From: Planctomycetaceae bacterium
GTDB taxonomy: Bacteria > Planctomycetota > Planctomycetia > Pirellulales > Pirellulaceae
DNA: 60,613 nucleotides
Assembly (NCBI GenBank): GCA_003233175.1
Contig: QIKY01000238.1
Location: 1-60,613 of the forward strand
Direction: 5' to 3'
The notes under the pieces were generated by a model, which saw nothing but the letters and a program-made list of their open reading frames with translations, was not told the origin of the DNA and made no database searches. The position numbers and the translations under genes were made by a program. Of this stretch, positions 34,015-42,869 are shown one piece after another. The stretch's first letter is position 1. Each line of letters starts with the position of its first letter.

Positions 34015-35648
34015 ACCCGCGGCGGAGCGCAATTCAACACCGACGCCTGCACGCACCGAGCGAACATGGGGAAATGTTCGTCGAGCCGGCGCTTTCCCAT
34101 ACCGGCGAACTTCTGGAATCCAACCAACGGCTTGCTGCGAATCGTCGGGTGGATGTCCAGGGTCGAACAATGGCCGATTTGGCCCAGGAAGCCCGCTCGC
34201 TGCTACTGACCGAGGCCCAACAGGCCACCCGCGAGTTTTGCGACACGCCCACGACCTTTGAGAATACCGCGCGTGAGAATACGCCGCCGATTATTTTGTC
34301 GGGGCATCAGCCGCAACTCTTCCATCCTGGGGTGTGGGTCAAGAATTTCGTGCTCGACGCCCTGGCGCGTCGTCACTCGGCGGTGGCGGTCAATCTACAA
34401 ATCGATAACGATATTATCGGCGCCGCCTCGATTACGGCGTTGTCTGGAACCACCGAAACGCCGCATCTGGAGCCAATTGCGCTGGACGCCACGCTGCCGG
34501 CAATGCCGTTCGAGGAGCGGCGCGTGGTGGACGAATCATTATTCGGCTCATTTGCCGCGCGGGTGGAAAAGGCGGTGCGGGGCATCGTGGCTGATCCCTT
34601 GGTGAAGCCCTTGTTTTCGCCAGCCGCCGATTTGGCCGGCGCGACCTCCAACCTAGGCCAACGCATCGCTTGGGCTAGGCGGCGGTTGGAATCGGATTTC
34701 GGGATCAACAACTTGGAGCTTCCGCTGAGTAGCGTCTGCGATACACCGCCGTTTGCCTGGTTCGTGGTTCATATGCTGGCCAATCTGCCTCGCTTTCGCA
34801 CTATTTATAACGAGGCGTTGGGCGAATATCGGGCGGTGCATCGGCTGCGAAGCACTTCGCACCCGGCGCCCGATCTTGAACAAGACAACCAATGGCTGGA
34901 AGCCCCATTCTGGATTTGGAGCGAGCAAAACCCCAGCCGGCGGCGGCTCTTTGTGCGACAAGCGGGCGATCAAATCGAATGGACCGACCGCGCGAAACTG
35001 CAAGGCCGCCTCGCGCTGAACGAGCAAACGTCGGGCGAAAAAGCCGTTGCGCAAATTGCTGAGTTGCGCGCCGAGGGCGTCAAAATTCGGCCCCGCGCGC
35101 TGATGACCACCCTCTTCGCGCGGTTCTTTCTTTGTGATCTCTTCCTGCACGGAATCGGCGGCTCGAAGTACGACCAACTGACCGACGCGCTCGCCGCCCG
35201 TTTCTGGGGAGTCGAACCGCCCCGGTACCAAACGATTTCAGGCACGTTCCAACTGCACCCGGCAAGTCCTCGGGCCGTGGAGTTGGAGAGGCGGCGGGTC
35301 GAACAGCGTTTACGCGAGGTTCTTTATCACCCCGAGTGCTTGCTCGACCGCGACTCTGCCGCGCAGGAGGACGCCGCGGGGGAAGCAGCAAGGAAAGGCA
35401 TCGCCGCCAAACGGTATTGGCTCAGCCACGACGAAGATCGAAAGCGACGCCACCAGGAAATCATGCGGGCCAATGCCGCAATGCAAGCGGCGGTGGCGCC
35501 GCAGCGCGCGGATCTTCTCGCACGCCAAGAGCAACTCGCCCAAAACCTTCGCCGCGACAAACTGCTCGCCTCCCGTGAGTATTCGTTTTGCCTGCATTCG
35601 ACGGCCACGTTGCCGCCGCTGCTCAAGCAACTCGCCGAGGACGCGTGA
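34011..35648 (+). CDS. conserved protein, remotely BshC-like
   Basis: A 545-residue protein that I do not assign with certainty. Three features match the order of BshC, the cysteine-adding enzyme of bacillithiol synthesis. PIILSGHQPQLFHPGVWVKN resembles BshC's GQQ-x-G-L-x-x-G-P-L-Y block, here at about residue 93. IRPRALMTTLFARFFLCDLF plus HGIGGSKYDQLTD near 360-395 resembles BshC's RP...LPT...GPGEI-Y region. A charged helical C-terminus (about residues 430-530) could be its coiled coil. The EDHD-type block of BshC is replaced by QIDNDIIG. It has no signal peptide. Function is inference, and an unrelated planctomycete family is possible. Confidence 0.5.
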   Translation: MNPRRSAIQHRRLHAPSEHGEMFVEPALSHTGELLESNQRLAANRRVDVQGRTMADLAQEARSLLLTEAQQATREFCDTPTTFENTARENTPPIILSGHQPQLFHPGVWVKNFVLDALARRHSAVAVNLQIDNDIIGAASITALSGTTETPHLEPIALDATLPAMPFEERRVVDESLFGSFAARVEKAVRGIVADPLVKPLFSPAADLAGATSNLGQRIAWARRRLESDFGINNLELPLSSVCDTPPFAWFVVHMLANLPRFRTIYNEALGEYRAVHRLRSTSHPAPDLEQDNQWLEAPFWIWSEQNPSRRRLFVRQAGDQIEWTDRAKLQGRLALNEQTSGEKAVAQIAELRAEGVKIRPRALMTTLFARFFLCDLFLHGIGGSKYDQLTDALAARFWGVEPPRYQTISGTFQLHPASPRAVELERRRVEQRLREVLYHPECLLDRDSAAQEDAAGEAARKGIAAKRYWLSHDEDRKRRHQEIMRANAAMQAAVAPQRADLLARQEQLAQNLRRDKLLASREYSFCLHSTATLPPLLKQLAEDA

Positions 35649-35712
35649 GCGGAACGCCATCTCAAAAACAGATTCTCTTTCTCCAGCCACGATTGACAAA
35701 TTCAATACAACG

Positions 35713-36813
35713 ATGGCATTTGAAATATTGGCCGGTCCTGAACCAACATTTTTCACGCGCAGCTTGGCGAGCGCGGCGAAAACGGCGTGCGGCTGGGGAG
35801 TCGGCTGGTCTTTACTCGTTTTCGGTTGCCTGGGTTTGGCGGGCTGCTTGGGCGGCGAATCGGGGCGAGACGAAGTGGTTGTTTATTCGGCGCTCGACCG
35901 CGAATTCTCCCAGCCGATTCTAGACGCCTTCAGTACGGAAACGGGCGTGCGGGTGCTACCCGCCTATGATGTGGAATCGACCAAAACCGTCGGCTTGGTC
36001 ACGCGCATCTTACAAGAGCGGGCGCGGCCCCGTTGCGATGTCTTTTGGAACAACGAAATTTTGCACACCCTGCGTCTCGATAAAATGGGGTTGTTGGAAG
36101 TGCATATTCCGCCGCTTGCCGCCGGCTTGCCGGAGCGTTGCCGTTCTTCTCGCAATACTTGGTTCGGTTTCGCCGCCCGAGCGCGGGTGCTGTTGGTCAA
36201 TACCGATTTAATCGCCGAGGAAGATTCCCCTCGCTCCATCCTCGATTTGGCAACCGCAAAATGGAAAGGCAAAGGCGCGATTGCTCGTCCGCTGTTTGGA
36301 ACCTCCGCCACCCACGCCGCCGTGCTCTTCGCCCATTGGGGAGACGAGAAGGCTCAGAATTATTATCGCGACGTCCAAAAAAACGCGCAGGTGCTGGCGG
36401 GAAACAAGCAGGTGGCGTTGGCGGTTTCGCAGGGCCGGGCCGCGTTTGGAATCACCGACACCGACGACGCCATTATTGAAGTCGATAAAGGGTTGCCGGT
36501 GCGTATTATTTACCCCGACCAACAAGCCGACGGTTTGGGCGCCCTGTTCATTCCCAATACGCTGTGCATCATTCGCGGCGGGCCGCATCCCCGGGCGGCG
36601 CGGCGATTGGTTGATTATCTGCTCACGCCCGACGTGGAGAATCGACTAGCGGCCAGCGCCAGTGCGCAAATTCCCCAGCATCAAGACGCCACGGGAAAAT
36701 CGCGGGCGTTGCCGGAGGGCGTGCGGGTGATGCGGGTCGATTTTGAAGCGGCGGCGGAGGGCTGGGAATCGGCGGCGACCTTTCTTCGCCGCGAATTCGC
36801 TGGCGGCGCGTAG
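35713..36813 (+). CDS. extracellular solute-binding lipoprotein (iron(III)/AfuA-like)
   Basis: The start is ATG 35713 (MAFEILAGPEPTFF); the longer frame upstream is not protein-like. The product has about 366 residues with a membrane-spanning signal and lipobox LAGC (Cys about residue 45). The mature part reads VVVYSALDREFSQPILDAFS, then RCDVFWNNEILHTLRL, TWFGFAARARVLLVNTDLI and a C-terminal PEGVRVMRVDFE. That is the periplasmic binding fold of the FbpA/AfuA group, which delivers ferric iron or an organic phosphate or sugar to an ABC importer. No permease or ATPase gene is adjacent, so its transporter must be encoded elsewhere. Confidence 0.88.
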   Translation: MAFEILAGPEPTFFTRSLASAAKTACGWGVGWSLLVFGCLGLAGCLGGESGRDEVVVYSALDREFSQPILDAFSTETGVRVLPAYDVESTKTVGLVTRILQERARPRCDVFWNNEILHTLRLDKMGLLEVHIPPLAAGLPERCRSSRNTWFGFAARARVLLVNTDLIAEEDSPRSILDLATAKWKGKGAIARPLFGTSATHAAVLFAHWGDEKAQNYYRDVQKNAQVLAGNKQVALAVSQGRAAFGITDTDDAIIEVDKGLPVRIIYPDQQADGLGALFIPNTLCIIRGGPHPRAARRLVDYLLTPDVENRLAASASAQIPQHQDATGKSRALPEGVRVMRVDFEAAAEGWESAATFLRREFAGGA

Positions 36814-36818
36814 CGCGC

Positions 36819-36891
36819 CGTTGGAGTTCATGCTTCAGCATGTTTTTTGTTTGCCCGCGCGGCAAAACATGCTGAAGCATGAACTCCAGAT
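36819..36891. repeat. palindromic repeat between convergent genes, probable bidirectional terminator
   Basis: A perfect 25-bp inverted repeat: arms 36822-36846 and 36864-36888, beginning TGGAGTTCATGCTTCAGCAT, with a 17-nt loop. It sits in the 94-base gap between the stops of the convergent binding-protein and MFS genes. A close relative lies at 59579-59644. Confidence 0.85.
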
Positions 36892-36907
36892 CCAAACTTC
36901 CAGGCGA

Positions 36908-38173
36908 TCATCGGCGCGATGTTGTTTTAGCCGGCGCGAAAACAACCCGGCTGGCGCGGTGCGACGGCTTTGCCGGCGCGAGTGCGAACACCGTCGCGAC
37001 GACCACGAACAGCACCGCCAACGAAACGAACATGGTCGGATACGCCGGCCAGCCCATGTCGCGAGAAAAGTCGAGCACCCCGCCGATCGCCGGCTGCCCG
37101 AACAAGTAGCCGATGTCGAACATGGCCATCATGGCGGTGGTGGCGGTGCCGCGATATCGGCGGGGGAAAACAACCATCCCGCCGCCGATCACCGCTGGGA
37201 AGAGAAAGGCGTGGGCAATGCCGCCCACGACCGCCGGAATCGCCAGGGAAGCTTCCGTTCGCACCAGCAAATACAGCAACATACTACCGGCCAGACAGCT
37301 CAGTCCGATCAGAATCATGGGACGCGTGCCGCAGCGCTGCGCCATGGTGCGCGTGGCGAGCCGGACAGCAAACCCCGTGGCGGCGTACACCAAAAAGAAT
37401 GTTTTGATATGGTTGATGCCCAATTCGTCGGTGTAGGAACGTAAAAACGTGTGCGGCAGGCCGATGCCCACCCCCATCGCGACCGCCACCAACAACACCA
37501 TGCCGGGGTGATATTTTCGCAACAGCCCGAGTAAACGAGGCCGCCTTGTTCGTTCGATCCGGCGCGCGCGTCGCGGCGTGGCCAGCCAGGTGAACACCAA
37601 CGAAATCGCGCCGATTGCGGCGGCGAAGAGAAACATGCGATCCACTTCGGCGCGAGTGGCCTCTCCGCTGGCGAAGAGGGAATCGCCCAAGGTGGGGCCG
37701 ATCATCATGCCGATGAAGCCAGACGTTCCCAGCGTGCCGATCATTTCTGAAACGCGTTGTTGCGGCGCCAGCAGGGAAACGTAGGTGATCGAGGCGCCAA
37801 AGGCGCCGGCAATGCTGGTCGCCAGCAGCGTGCGGGCGATGTAAACCAGCGGGCTCTGCGCGCTCTCGACGACCAAATGCAAGAGCACGCTGGCGATGAA
37901 CCCCACTAACGACCAACGCCAAATGCGCCCCGGGCCATAATGGTCGATCGCCACGCCTTGAAAAACGCGCATGGCCAGCGCGCCAACCATGCCCAGTCCC
38001 ACAATCAGCCCCAGCTGAGATTCGCTGCCGCCGAGCAGCTTGACGAAATCGGCGTAGCGAAACAACAGGCTCACCGCCACCATCAAGGAAGTATTGGCCA
38101 AATAGCTCCACCAAAACACGCGGCCATAAGCGGCGGTTTCCGGAGCGGCGGCGTGATTCGAAGTGGAAGGCAT
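36908..38173 (-). CDS. MFS transporter
   Basis: A 421-residue protein with 12 predicted membrane helices and no soluble domain. The central loop between helices 6 and 7 is basic (RRARRIERTRRPRLLGLLRKYHPG). Between helices 2 and 3 it has GVAIDHYGPGRIWRWSLVGF, a G-x-x-x-D-x-x-x-G/R-x-G-type motif A characteristic of the major facilitator superfamily. Substrate class (sugar, drug or metabolite) cannot be predicted. It is convergent with the solute-binding lipoprotein gene and separated from it by the 25-bp palindrome. Confidence 0.88.
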   Translation of the reverse strand: MPSTSNHAAAPETAAYGRVFWWSYLANTSLMVAVSLLFRYADFVKLLGGSESQLGLIVGLGMVGALAMRVFQGVAIDHYGPGRIWRWSLVGFIASVLLHLVVESAQSPLVYIARTLLATSIAGAFGASITYVSLLAPQQRVSEMIGTLGTSGFIGMMIGPTLGDSLFASGEATRAEVDRMFLFAAAIGAISLVFTWLATPRRARRIERTRRPRLLGLLRKYHPGMVLLVAVAMGVGIGLPHTFLRSYTDELGINHIKTFFLVYAATGFAVRLATRTMAQRCGTRPMILIGLSCLAGSMLLYLLVRTEASLAIPAVVGGIAHAFLFPAVIGGGMVVFPRRYRGTATTAMMAMFDIGYLFGQPAIGGVLDFSRDMGWPAYPTMFVSLAVLFVVVATVFALAPAKPSHRASRVVFAPAKTTSRR

Positions 38174-38259
38174 AGCAGTGAAAACAAAACAATCGCAACC
38201 CCGGCGAGAGGCGCCGCTGCTGCAAAAGGAAGCGTAGATGTAATATACCGCCCGGAACA

Positions 38260-38290
38260 GAAGCCCGGCTTTTTCAAAAAGCGGGGCTTC
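38260..38290. terminator. GC/AT-rich hairpin, probable terminator
   Basis: GAAGCCCGGCTTTTT pairs with AAAAAGCGGGGCTTC with one mismatch, on a one-base loop. It is 39 bases beyond the stop of the minus-strand isomerase gene (38329) and 87 bases upstream of the MFS start, so it would end transcription of the isomerase gene. Confidence 0.6.
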
Positions 38291-38328
38291 TCAGTCGCCA
38301 ATTCGGAATTTTAGGGCGTTGCGGCGGC

Positions 38329-39153
38329 TCAGGCTTTCAATCGCTCCAGGCAGGCCAGCATGTATTCCATGCTCTGGCGAGCGATATTCTCCGCACCAGG
38401 CGAATAGTCGAACACCTCGACCGAAACCCAACCTTCATAGCCGACATCGCGCAGCGCCGCAAAAATCGGCTCGAACTTAACGTCGCCCATACCGGGGCCC
38501 AACAGATTGGGATCGTTGGCGTGAAAATGCTCCAATAGCGACGCCTGCTCATGGATGATCTGCGGAACCGGTTTTTCCTCCGACGACATCGCCTTCACAT
38601 CCAGATGCAGGCGGCACTGCGGCGAGTCGACAAGGCCGATCAATTCGGCGCCCAAATCGGCCGTGAGTAGAAAATCGCCTTCTTGAGGACTCAGCGGTTC
38701 GACGGCCAGCGTCACTTGGCGTTCGGCGCAAACCGGCATCGCGCCGCGCAGCACCTCGGCGGCGTATTGCATGGCTTCGTCCAGCGAAACGCCCGGCAGC
38801 AGATTACGCTGCGTCGGCGAGCCGAGCACGAGCACCTTGCCGCCCAAGTCGGCGCAGAGCCGGGCCAACTCCGAAAGATATTCAGTCGTTTTTCGACGCA
38901 CCTCGGCATCGGGCGATGTCAGATAAAGCCCTTCGGTAAATGCCAGCAGCCAGTGCAAGCCAACTACTTCCAAACCGGCCGTTTCGGCTTGCCGGCGAAC
39001 TTCCCGCCTTTTTTCCGCCGTGATATTGAAGACGTTTTTATCGATCGTGAACGGCGCGATTTCAATGCCCGTATAACCCAAGCCCGCCGCCAAGGCGAAA
39101 GCTTCGTCGAACGGGGTGTTTTCGAATGTCTCGTTACAGATGGCGAATTTCAT
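38329..39153 (-). CDS. sugar phosphate isomerase/epimerase-like TIM barrel protein
   Basis: A 274-residue AP-endonuclease-2-type TIM barrel. It opens MKFAICNETFENTPFDEAF, then GYTGIEIAPFTI. Metal ligands are placed by AVEPLSPQEGDFLLT (Glu), CRLHLDVKAM (Asp), HEQASLLEHFHANDPN (His) and WVSVEVFDYSPG (Glu near the end). Such proteins interconvert ketoses or act on hydroxypyruvate or inositol derivatives using a divalent metal. It has no signal peptide. The spacing to the DNA methyltransferase gene upstream is 20 bases, so the two may form one transcript. The substrate is unknown. Confidence 0.87.
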   Translation of the reverse strand: MKFAICNETFENTPFDEAFALAAGLGYTGIEIAPFTIDKNVFNITAEKRREVRRQAETAGLEVVGLHWLLAFTEGLYLTSPDAEVRRKTTEYLSELARLCADLGGKVLVLGSPTQRNLLPGVSLDEAMQYAAEVLRGAMPVCAERQVTLAVEPLSPQEGDFLLTADLGAELIGLVDSPQCRLHLDVKAMSSEEKPVPQIIHEQASLLEHFHANDPNLLGPGMGDVKFEPIFAALRDVGYEGWVSVEVFDYSPGAENIARQSMEYMLACLERLKA

Positions 39154-39173
39154 GATGTATTTTCCAGCGAGCG

Positions 39174-40157
39174 TCAGCTTGAACCGTTAAGCCCCGGCAA
39201 CTCCGGTTGCTCGGCGGCAAGTTTTTTCCGGCGGCTTCGTCCCTTGCGATTCTCGCCCAAACGGCGGCCATTGGCGGTATTGGGCGCGCTGACCAAGGGC
39301 TCCGGCGCGCCGTCGAGCGGGTCGCCGACCGATATTTGCTTCAACCGCCGCCGAATATTTTCCGCATATTCGGCCGACAGTTCATAGCCGATGTAGTCGC
39401 GGCCCAGTTTCTTCGCCACGGCCAATGTCGTGCCGCTGCCGCCGAACGGGTCGAGCAAAATCTCGCCTTTGTTGCTGCAGGCGCGAATCAGACGGCCCAG
39501 CAATTGCTCCGGCATTTGGCAGCCGTGCCAGCCGGCGCGTTCCTTGAACGTGCCCGCCACGCGAGGGAAGTACCAAGTGTCTTCCTCCGGCGTGAAGCCT
39601 TCGGGCAGATCTTGAGGACGCAAAATCCAGGTGTCGTCCGGCAGGCGGCCCTTGGGGTTGGCGCGGGCGTCGGCATAAACCAACTGCCGCGCTGAAGGCA
39701 CGCGAATATCGGCGTCGTTGAAGGTGAACTGTTTGGGGTCTTTCACCATGTGGAACAGGTGGGCGTGCGAGCGATTGAATTTGAATTTGCAGTTCACGCC
39801 GAAGGTGTAATACCAAATCACCCAACTGCGGCAATGCAGCCCCAACGCCTGCTGCATGAGCACTTTGAGTTCAGCCGCGTATTCATCGCCAATGGCCAGC
39901 CAAAACGTTCCGCTGGGCTTGAGCACGCGGACCACTTCACCCATCCACGCCTGGCACCAAGCGAGGTATTCGTCGGCTGGGAGGTTGTCGTCGTAGACGT
40001 CGTACTCGTATTTGATATTGAACGGCGGATCTGCAAAAGCGAGATCGATCACGCCGTCGTCGAGTTTCTTCAAGCCTTCGATACAGTCGGCCTGATAGAC
40101 TACATTCCGTCGCGATGCCAAGGCCGGAACCTCCCTGTATGACGTGGGGGAAACCAT
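39174..40157 (-). CDS. orphan site-specific DNA methyltransferase (N6-adenine/N4-cytosine type)
   Basis: The start is ATG 40155-40157 ([15 protein letters not shown]), giving about 327 residues; the longer frame overlaps the Nif3 gene and is not conserved-looking. Motif IV is [17 protein letters not shown] near residue 46 and the SAM-binding FxGxG motif is [18 protein letters not shown] near the C-terminal third. The order motif IV then motif I is that of beta-class (CcrM-like) enzymes. The RAxP-type C-terminus is basic. No restriction endonuclease gene is nearby, so it is probably a regulatory or epigenetic methylase. The recognition sequence is unknown. Confidence 0.88.
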   Translation of the reverse strand: MVSPTSYREVPALASRRNVVYQADCIEGLKKLDDGVIDLAFADPPFNIKYEYDVYDDNLPADEYLAWCQAWMGEVVRVLKPSGTFWLAIGDEYAAELKVLMQQALGLHCRSWVIWYYTFGVNCKFKFNRSHAHLFHMVKDPKQFTFNDADIRVPSARQLVYADARANPKGRLPDDTWILRPQDLPEGFTPEEDTWYFPRVAGTFKERAGWHGCQMPEQLLGRLIRACSNKGEILLDPFGGSGTTLAVAKKLGRDYIGYELSAEYAENIRRRLKQISVGDPLDGAPEPLVSAPNTANGRRLGENRKGRSRRKKLAAEQPELPGLNGSS

Positions 40158-40296
40158 TCCAAAAGATAGTTGCCGCCGCAGTTTTTTACCCGGCGTCTCT
40201 ATCGGAAAGACAGAGACCGCTATCTTACCAGGGTCGACGGCGCTGCGGAAGTAACCGCCCTTTGTCGCGGCGCGGAAACACGGCAGTTCCAAGGCA

Positions 40297-41088
40297 TCAC
40301 ACCCAGCGCAGCGGGTCTTGCTCGCGGCGGCTGGCCCACACAACGGCTGGGGGGAATTCCGCGTCGAGCGCGGTGGCCAGCGTTTCCACGCCGAAACGCT
40401 CGCTGGCGAAGTGGCCCGGCAACAGCAGCGCCACTCCCAATGCTTCCGCTTCCAGGCAGGTGTGGAACGTGGTTTCACCGGTGACTAACAAATCGCACTG
40501 CTCGCTGGCGGCGGCCGGTAAAAAAGTTCCCGCGCTGCCGCAAGCCACCGCCACCCGCGTGATATTGCTCGATGCTTGGCCCACGGCATGGAGTCCGGCC
40601 ACGCGAACGAATTTTTTCAGGAGGGCCGCCGCCGCGTCGAGCGATACTGGCGAAGGCCACTGGCCCAATCGCCCGGCGCCGAGTTGATCGGCGTCGTCTG
40701 GAATGGGCGCCAGCGGGCGAATATTTTGCAAGCCCATTCCTTCGGCCAAGAGTTGGTTGATGCCGCGAGCGGCCGAATCGAACGAGGTGTGAGGACTATA
40801 AACCGCGATTTTCGCCTCGATCAATTGCAACAACAGGCGGCTGGGCGTATCGCTCGTGGTGAGCCGCTTGAGCGAGCGAAACGGCAGCGGATGATGCGCC
40901 ACGATGAGGTCGACGTTCTCCGCGACGGCCTCTTCAGCGCTGGCGGGCGTGATCGTCAGGCAGGTCATTACTTTTTGCACGCGTCGTTGAGGATCGCCCA
41001 CCAAGAGGCCGGTGTTGTCCCACTCTTCCGCCAAACGCGGCGGGGCGAACTGTTCCAGAAAATCACAGAAATCGACCACCGTCGGCAT
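40297..41088 (-). CDS. Nif3-like dinuclear metal centre protein
   Basis: I start at ATG 41086-41088 ([16 protein letters not shown]), giving about 263 residues. Family blocks are [24 protein letters not shown] (two metal-binding His), SPHTSFD (third His) and, near the C-terminus, [19 protein letters not shown] with [10 protein letters not shown]. These proteins (YbgI/YqfO/Nif3) form toroidal hexamers with a two-metal site and are proposed GTP cyclohydrolase-1-like or phosphatase enzymes; the cellular role is not settled. The gene is followed by the DNA methyltransferase at a 139-base distance. Confidence 0.92.
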   Translation of the reverse strand: MPTVVDFCDFLEQFAPPRLAEEWDNTGLLVGDPQRRVQKVMTCLTITPASAEEAVAENVDLIVAHHPLPFRSLKRLTTSDTPSRLLLQLIEAKIAVYSPHTSFDSAARGINQLLAEGMGLQNIRPLAPIPDDADQLGAGRLGQWPSPVSLDAAAALLKKFVRVAGLHAVGQASSNITRVAVACGSAGTFLPAAASEQCDLLVTGETTFHTCLEAEALGVALLLPGHFASERFGVETLATALDAEFPPAVVWASRREQDPLRWV

Positions 41089-41152
41089 CGCAATCGCTCC
41101 GCTGGAATTTGGAAGGAGTGAGCAGGAAATCGATCCCGGAGGGATCACAAGC

Positions 41153-41394
41153 TATTAGCCGGTGGCTGAGCGGAGCGACGCCACCGGAGACCCGAAACGT
41201 GAAAATCCCGCATCCTGAAAGGATGCCAGCCGCAGACCGGCAAGTGTGGCGTAACCACTGACCACCGTTCAGGACGCTGCATCTGGCATCCCGCCGGGAT
41301 GCCGCGTTGGTTGTGCCGGCAAACCGGTGGCGTCGCTCCGCTCAGCCACCGGCTAATGGCTGCCAAGCCTCCGGCTTGCAACGAACTCTTACTT
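41153..41394. repeat. 34-bp perfect inverted repeat element
   Basis: Arms 41153-41186 and 41323-41356 are perfect reverse complements, beginning ATTAGCCGGTGGCTGAGCGG, around a 136-bp core. An outer tail (GCCAAGCCTCCGGCTTGCAA, 41362-41381) matches the left part of the element inside the MITE at 32484-32757. It fills most of the 356-base gap between nif3 and the aminotransferase. No reading frame is credible. Confidence 0.85.
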
Positions 41395-41444
41395 ACAATG
41401 AGCGCCATTCCTATCTCTATTGGTAAATTCTCACCTGCCGCGTC

Positions 41445-42380
41445 TCACGCGGGCAATTGACTCCTCGCCTGCTTTACAATATCGACTCCCACCAATTCGC
41501 TCCAGGCCTGCAACAAACGTTGAGTGATTGGGCCAACGGCGCCGTCGCCCACCGGTAGACCGTTGAATTGGGTCGCGGGCATGATGCAATACGGCGTGCT
41601 GGTGAAAAAAAGTTCGTCCGCCGTGTAAAGATCGTACGGTTGCAGCAGCGTTTGACGCGTGGGAATGCCCAGCGTGGCCGCCAATTCCAACACCGTTTCA
41701 CGGCTCAAACCGGCCAACGAATTGGCGCTGGTGGGTGTTTGCAAGACGCCCTCCGACACGGCAAAAATATTGCCGCCTTTGTTTTCCGCGATGTTGCCCT
41801 GGATGTCGAGAATCACGCCTTGGGCCAGAGGGTCGACCAGTTTGACCTCCATTTCCGCCAATGTGTACGCCAAGCGGCTGCGGTTCTTAATGCGTGCGTC
41901 GAGCGATTGCGAAGGCGTGGCGCGGCTCATCGCGGTGACGGCGTGGCAGCCGTGCTCATAGAACGACGCCCAACTGGTGAGGTCGAGCGGTTGGTTGAAA
42001 ATCATCACGGTGGCGCCGCCCTGTTGCCGCGTGGGATCAGCCCCCGCAATCGAAAGCCCTCGTGAAATATTGTGTACGATCCAGCAGTCTTCCGACGGAT
42101 CGCCACTTTCCACCGCGTCGTGCTGGGGGAAATTTTTCTCCAGCAATTCGAGCGTGGTTCGCAACATCTGCTCCGGCGACATGCCGGGATCGATACGCGT
42201 GACCTTGAGCGATTTGTACAGCCGCCGGATGTGGCTCTCCAACTTGAACGGCCGCCGCCGAAACGTGCGCGTCGATTCCGTGACCGTATCCCCCAGCATG
42301 ACGGCGCTATCAAAAATCGATATTTTCGCTTCCTGCTCGGCAAGATACTCGCCCGAAAGATACACCATACGTGAAGACAT
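41445..42380 (-). CDS. PLP-dependent class IV aminotransferase (branched-chain/D-amino-acid-like)
   Basis: A 311-residue protein of the fold-type IV group. YLSGEYLAEQEAKISIFDSA begins the family's N-terminal domain. RIKNRSRLAYTLAEMEV places the catalytic lysine near residue 168, and GNIAENKGGNIFAVSEGVL and TPTSANSLAGLSRETVLEL are the phosphate-cup and substrate blocks. It transfers amino groups between alpha-keto acids and amino acids, as IlvE or D-alanine aminotransferase do. Which reaction it favours is not clear from the sequence. The gene stands alone between two repeat-filled spacers. Confidence 0.9.
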   Translation of the reverse strand: MSSRMVYLSGEYLAEQEAKISIFDSAVMLGDTVTESTRTFRRRPFKLESHIRRLYKSLKVTRIDPGMSPEQMLRTTLELLEKNFPQHDAVESGDPSEDCWIVHNISRGLSIAGADPTRQQGGATVMIFNQPLDLTSWASFYEHGCHAVTAMSRATPSQSLDARIKNRSRLAYTLAEMEVKLVDPLAQGVILDIQGNIAENKGGNIFAVSEGVLQTPTSANSLAGLSRETVLELAATLGIPTRQTLLQPYDLYTADELFFTSTPYCIMPATQFNGLPVGDGAVGPITQRLLQAWSELVGVDIVKQARSQLPA

Positions 42381-42611
42381 CTATAATCCATACCTGAAAA
42401 AAAGGGCCGCCATAATCAATCAGCCAAACAAGCCTGCGTTGGCAGACGAAATTATTACCAATGCGAGAATGAAAGAAACACCAAAAATCCTGAATTCGTT
42501 CGGTAAACCTTTGTCGCGATTCAGCAATTTCGCGGCGCCCATTGGTTTTCGCAACATTTCATCCAGCAGGCCAAGTTCATTTCATTTGGCCAAGAGCCAA
42601 GTTCATTTCTG

Positions 42612-42805
42612 TTGGCCGAAGGCCTTTTTCACCGTAGCCTGGGGCATCGCCCCAGGAATACATGCGATATTCATTCTCTTGGCCAAGGGCCAAGTTCACC
42701 CGCTATCTTACGGAATGTGAATAAGGCCTTCGGCCAAACGAACGGAGATCGGCTATCGTACCTGGGGCGATGCCCCAGGCTACGGTGAAAAAGGCCTTCG
42801 GCCAA
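42612..42805. repeat. 45-bp perfect inverted repeat element
   Basis: Arms 42612-42656 and 42761-42805 are exact reverse complements (they begin TTGGCCGAAGGCCTTTTTCA and contain the palindrome CCTGGGGCATCGCCCCAGG). A 104-bp core has smaller GGCCAAGGGCC-type palindromes. Fragments of the same blocks (GGCCAATAGACGGAA) extend to about 42838. It occupies the 489-base gap between the aminotransferase and EF-hand genes. No gene is seen in it. Confidence 0.88.
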
Positions 42806-42869
42806 TAGACGGAATGGAGATCGGCCAATAGACGGAACAGAACATCGCGCGGTCGGACCAGCGGCGAAA

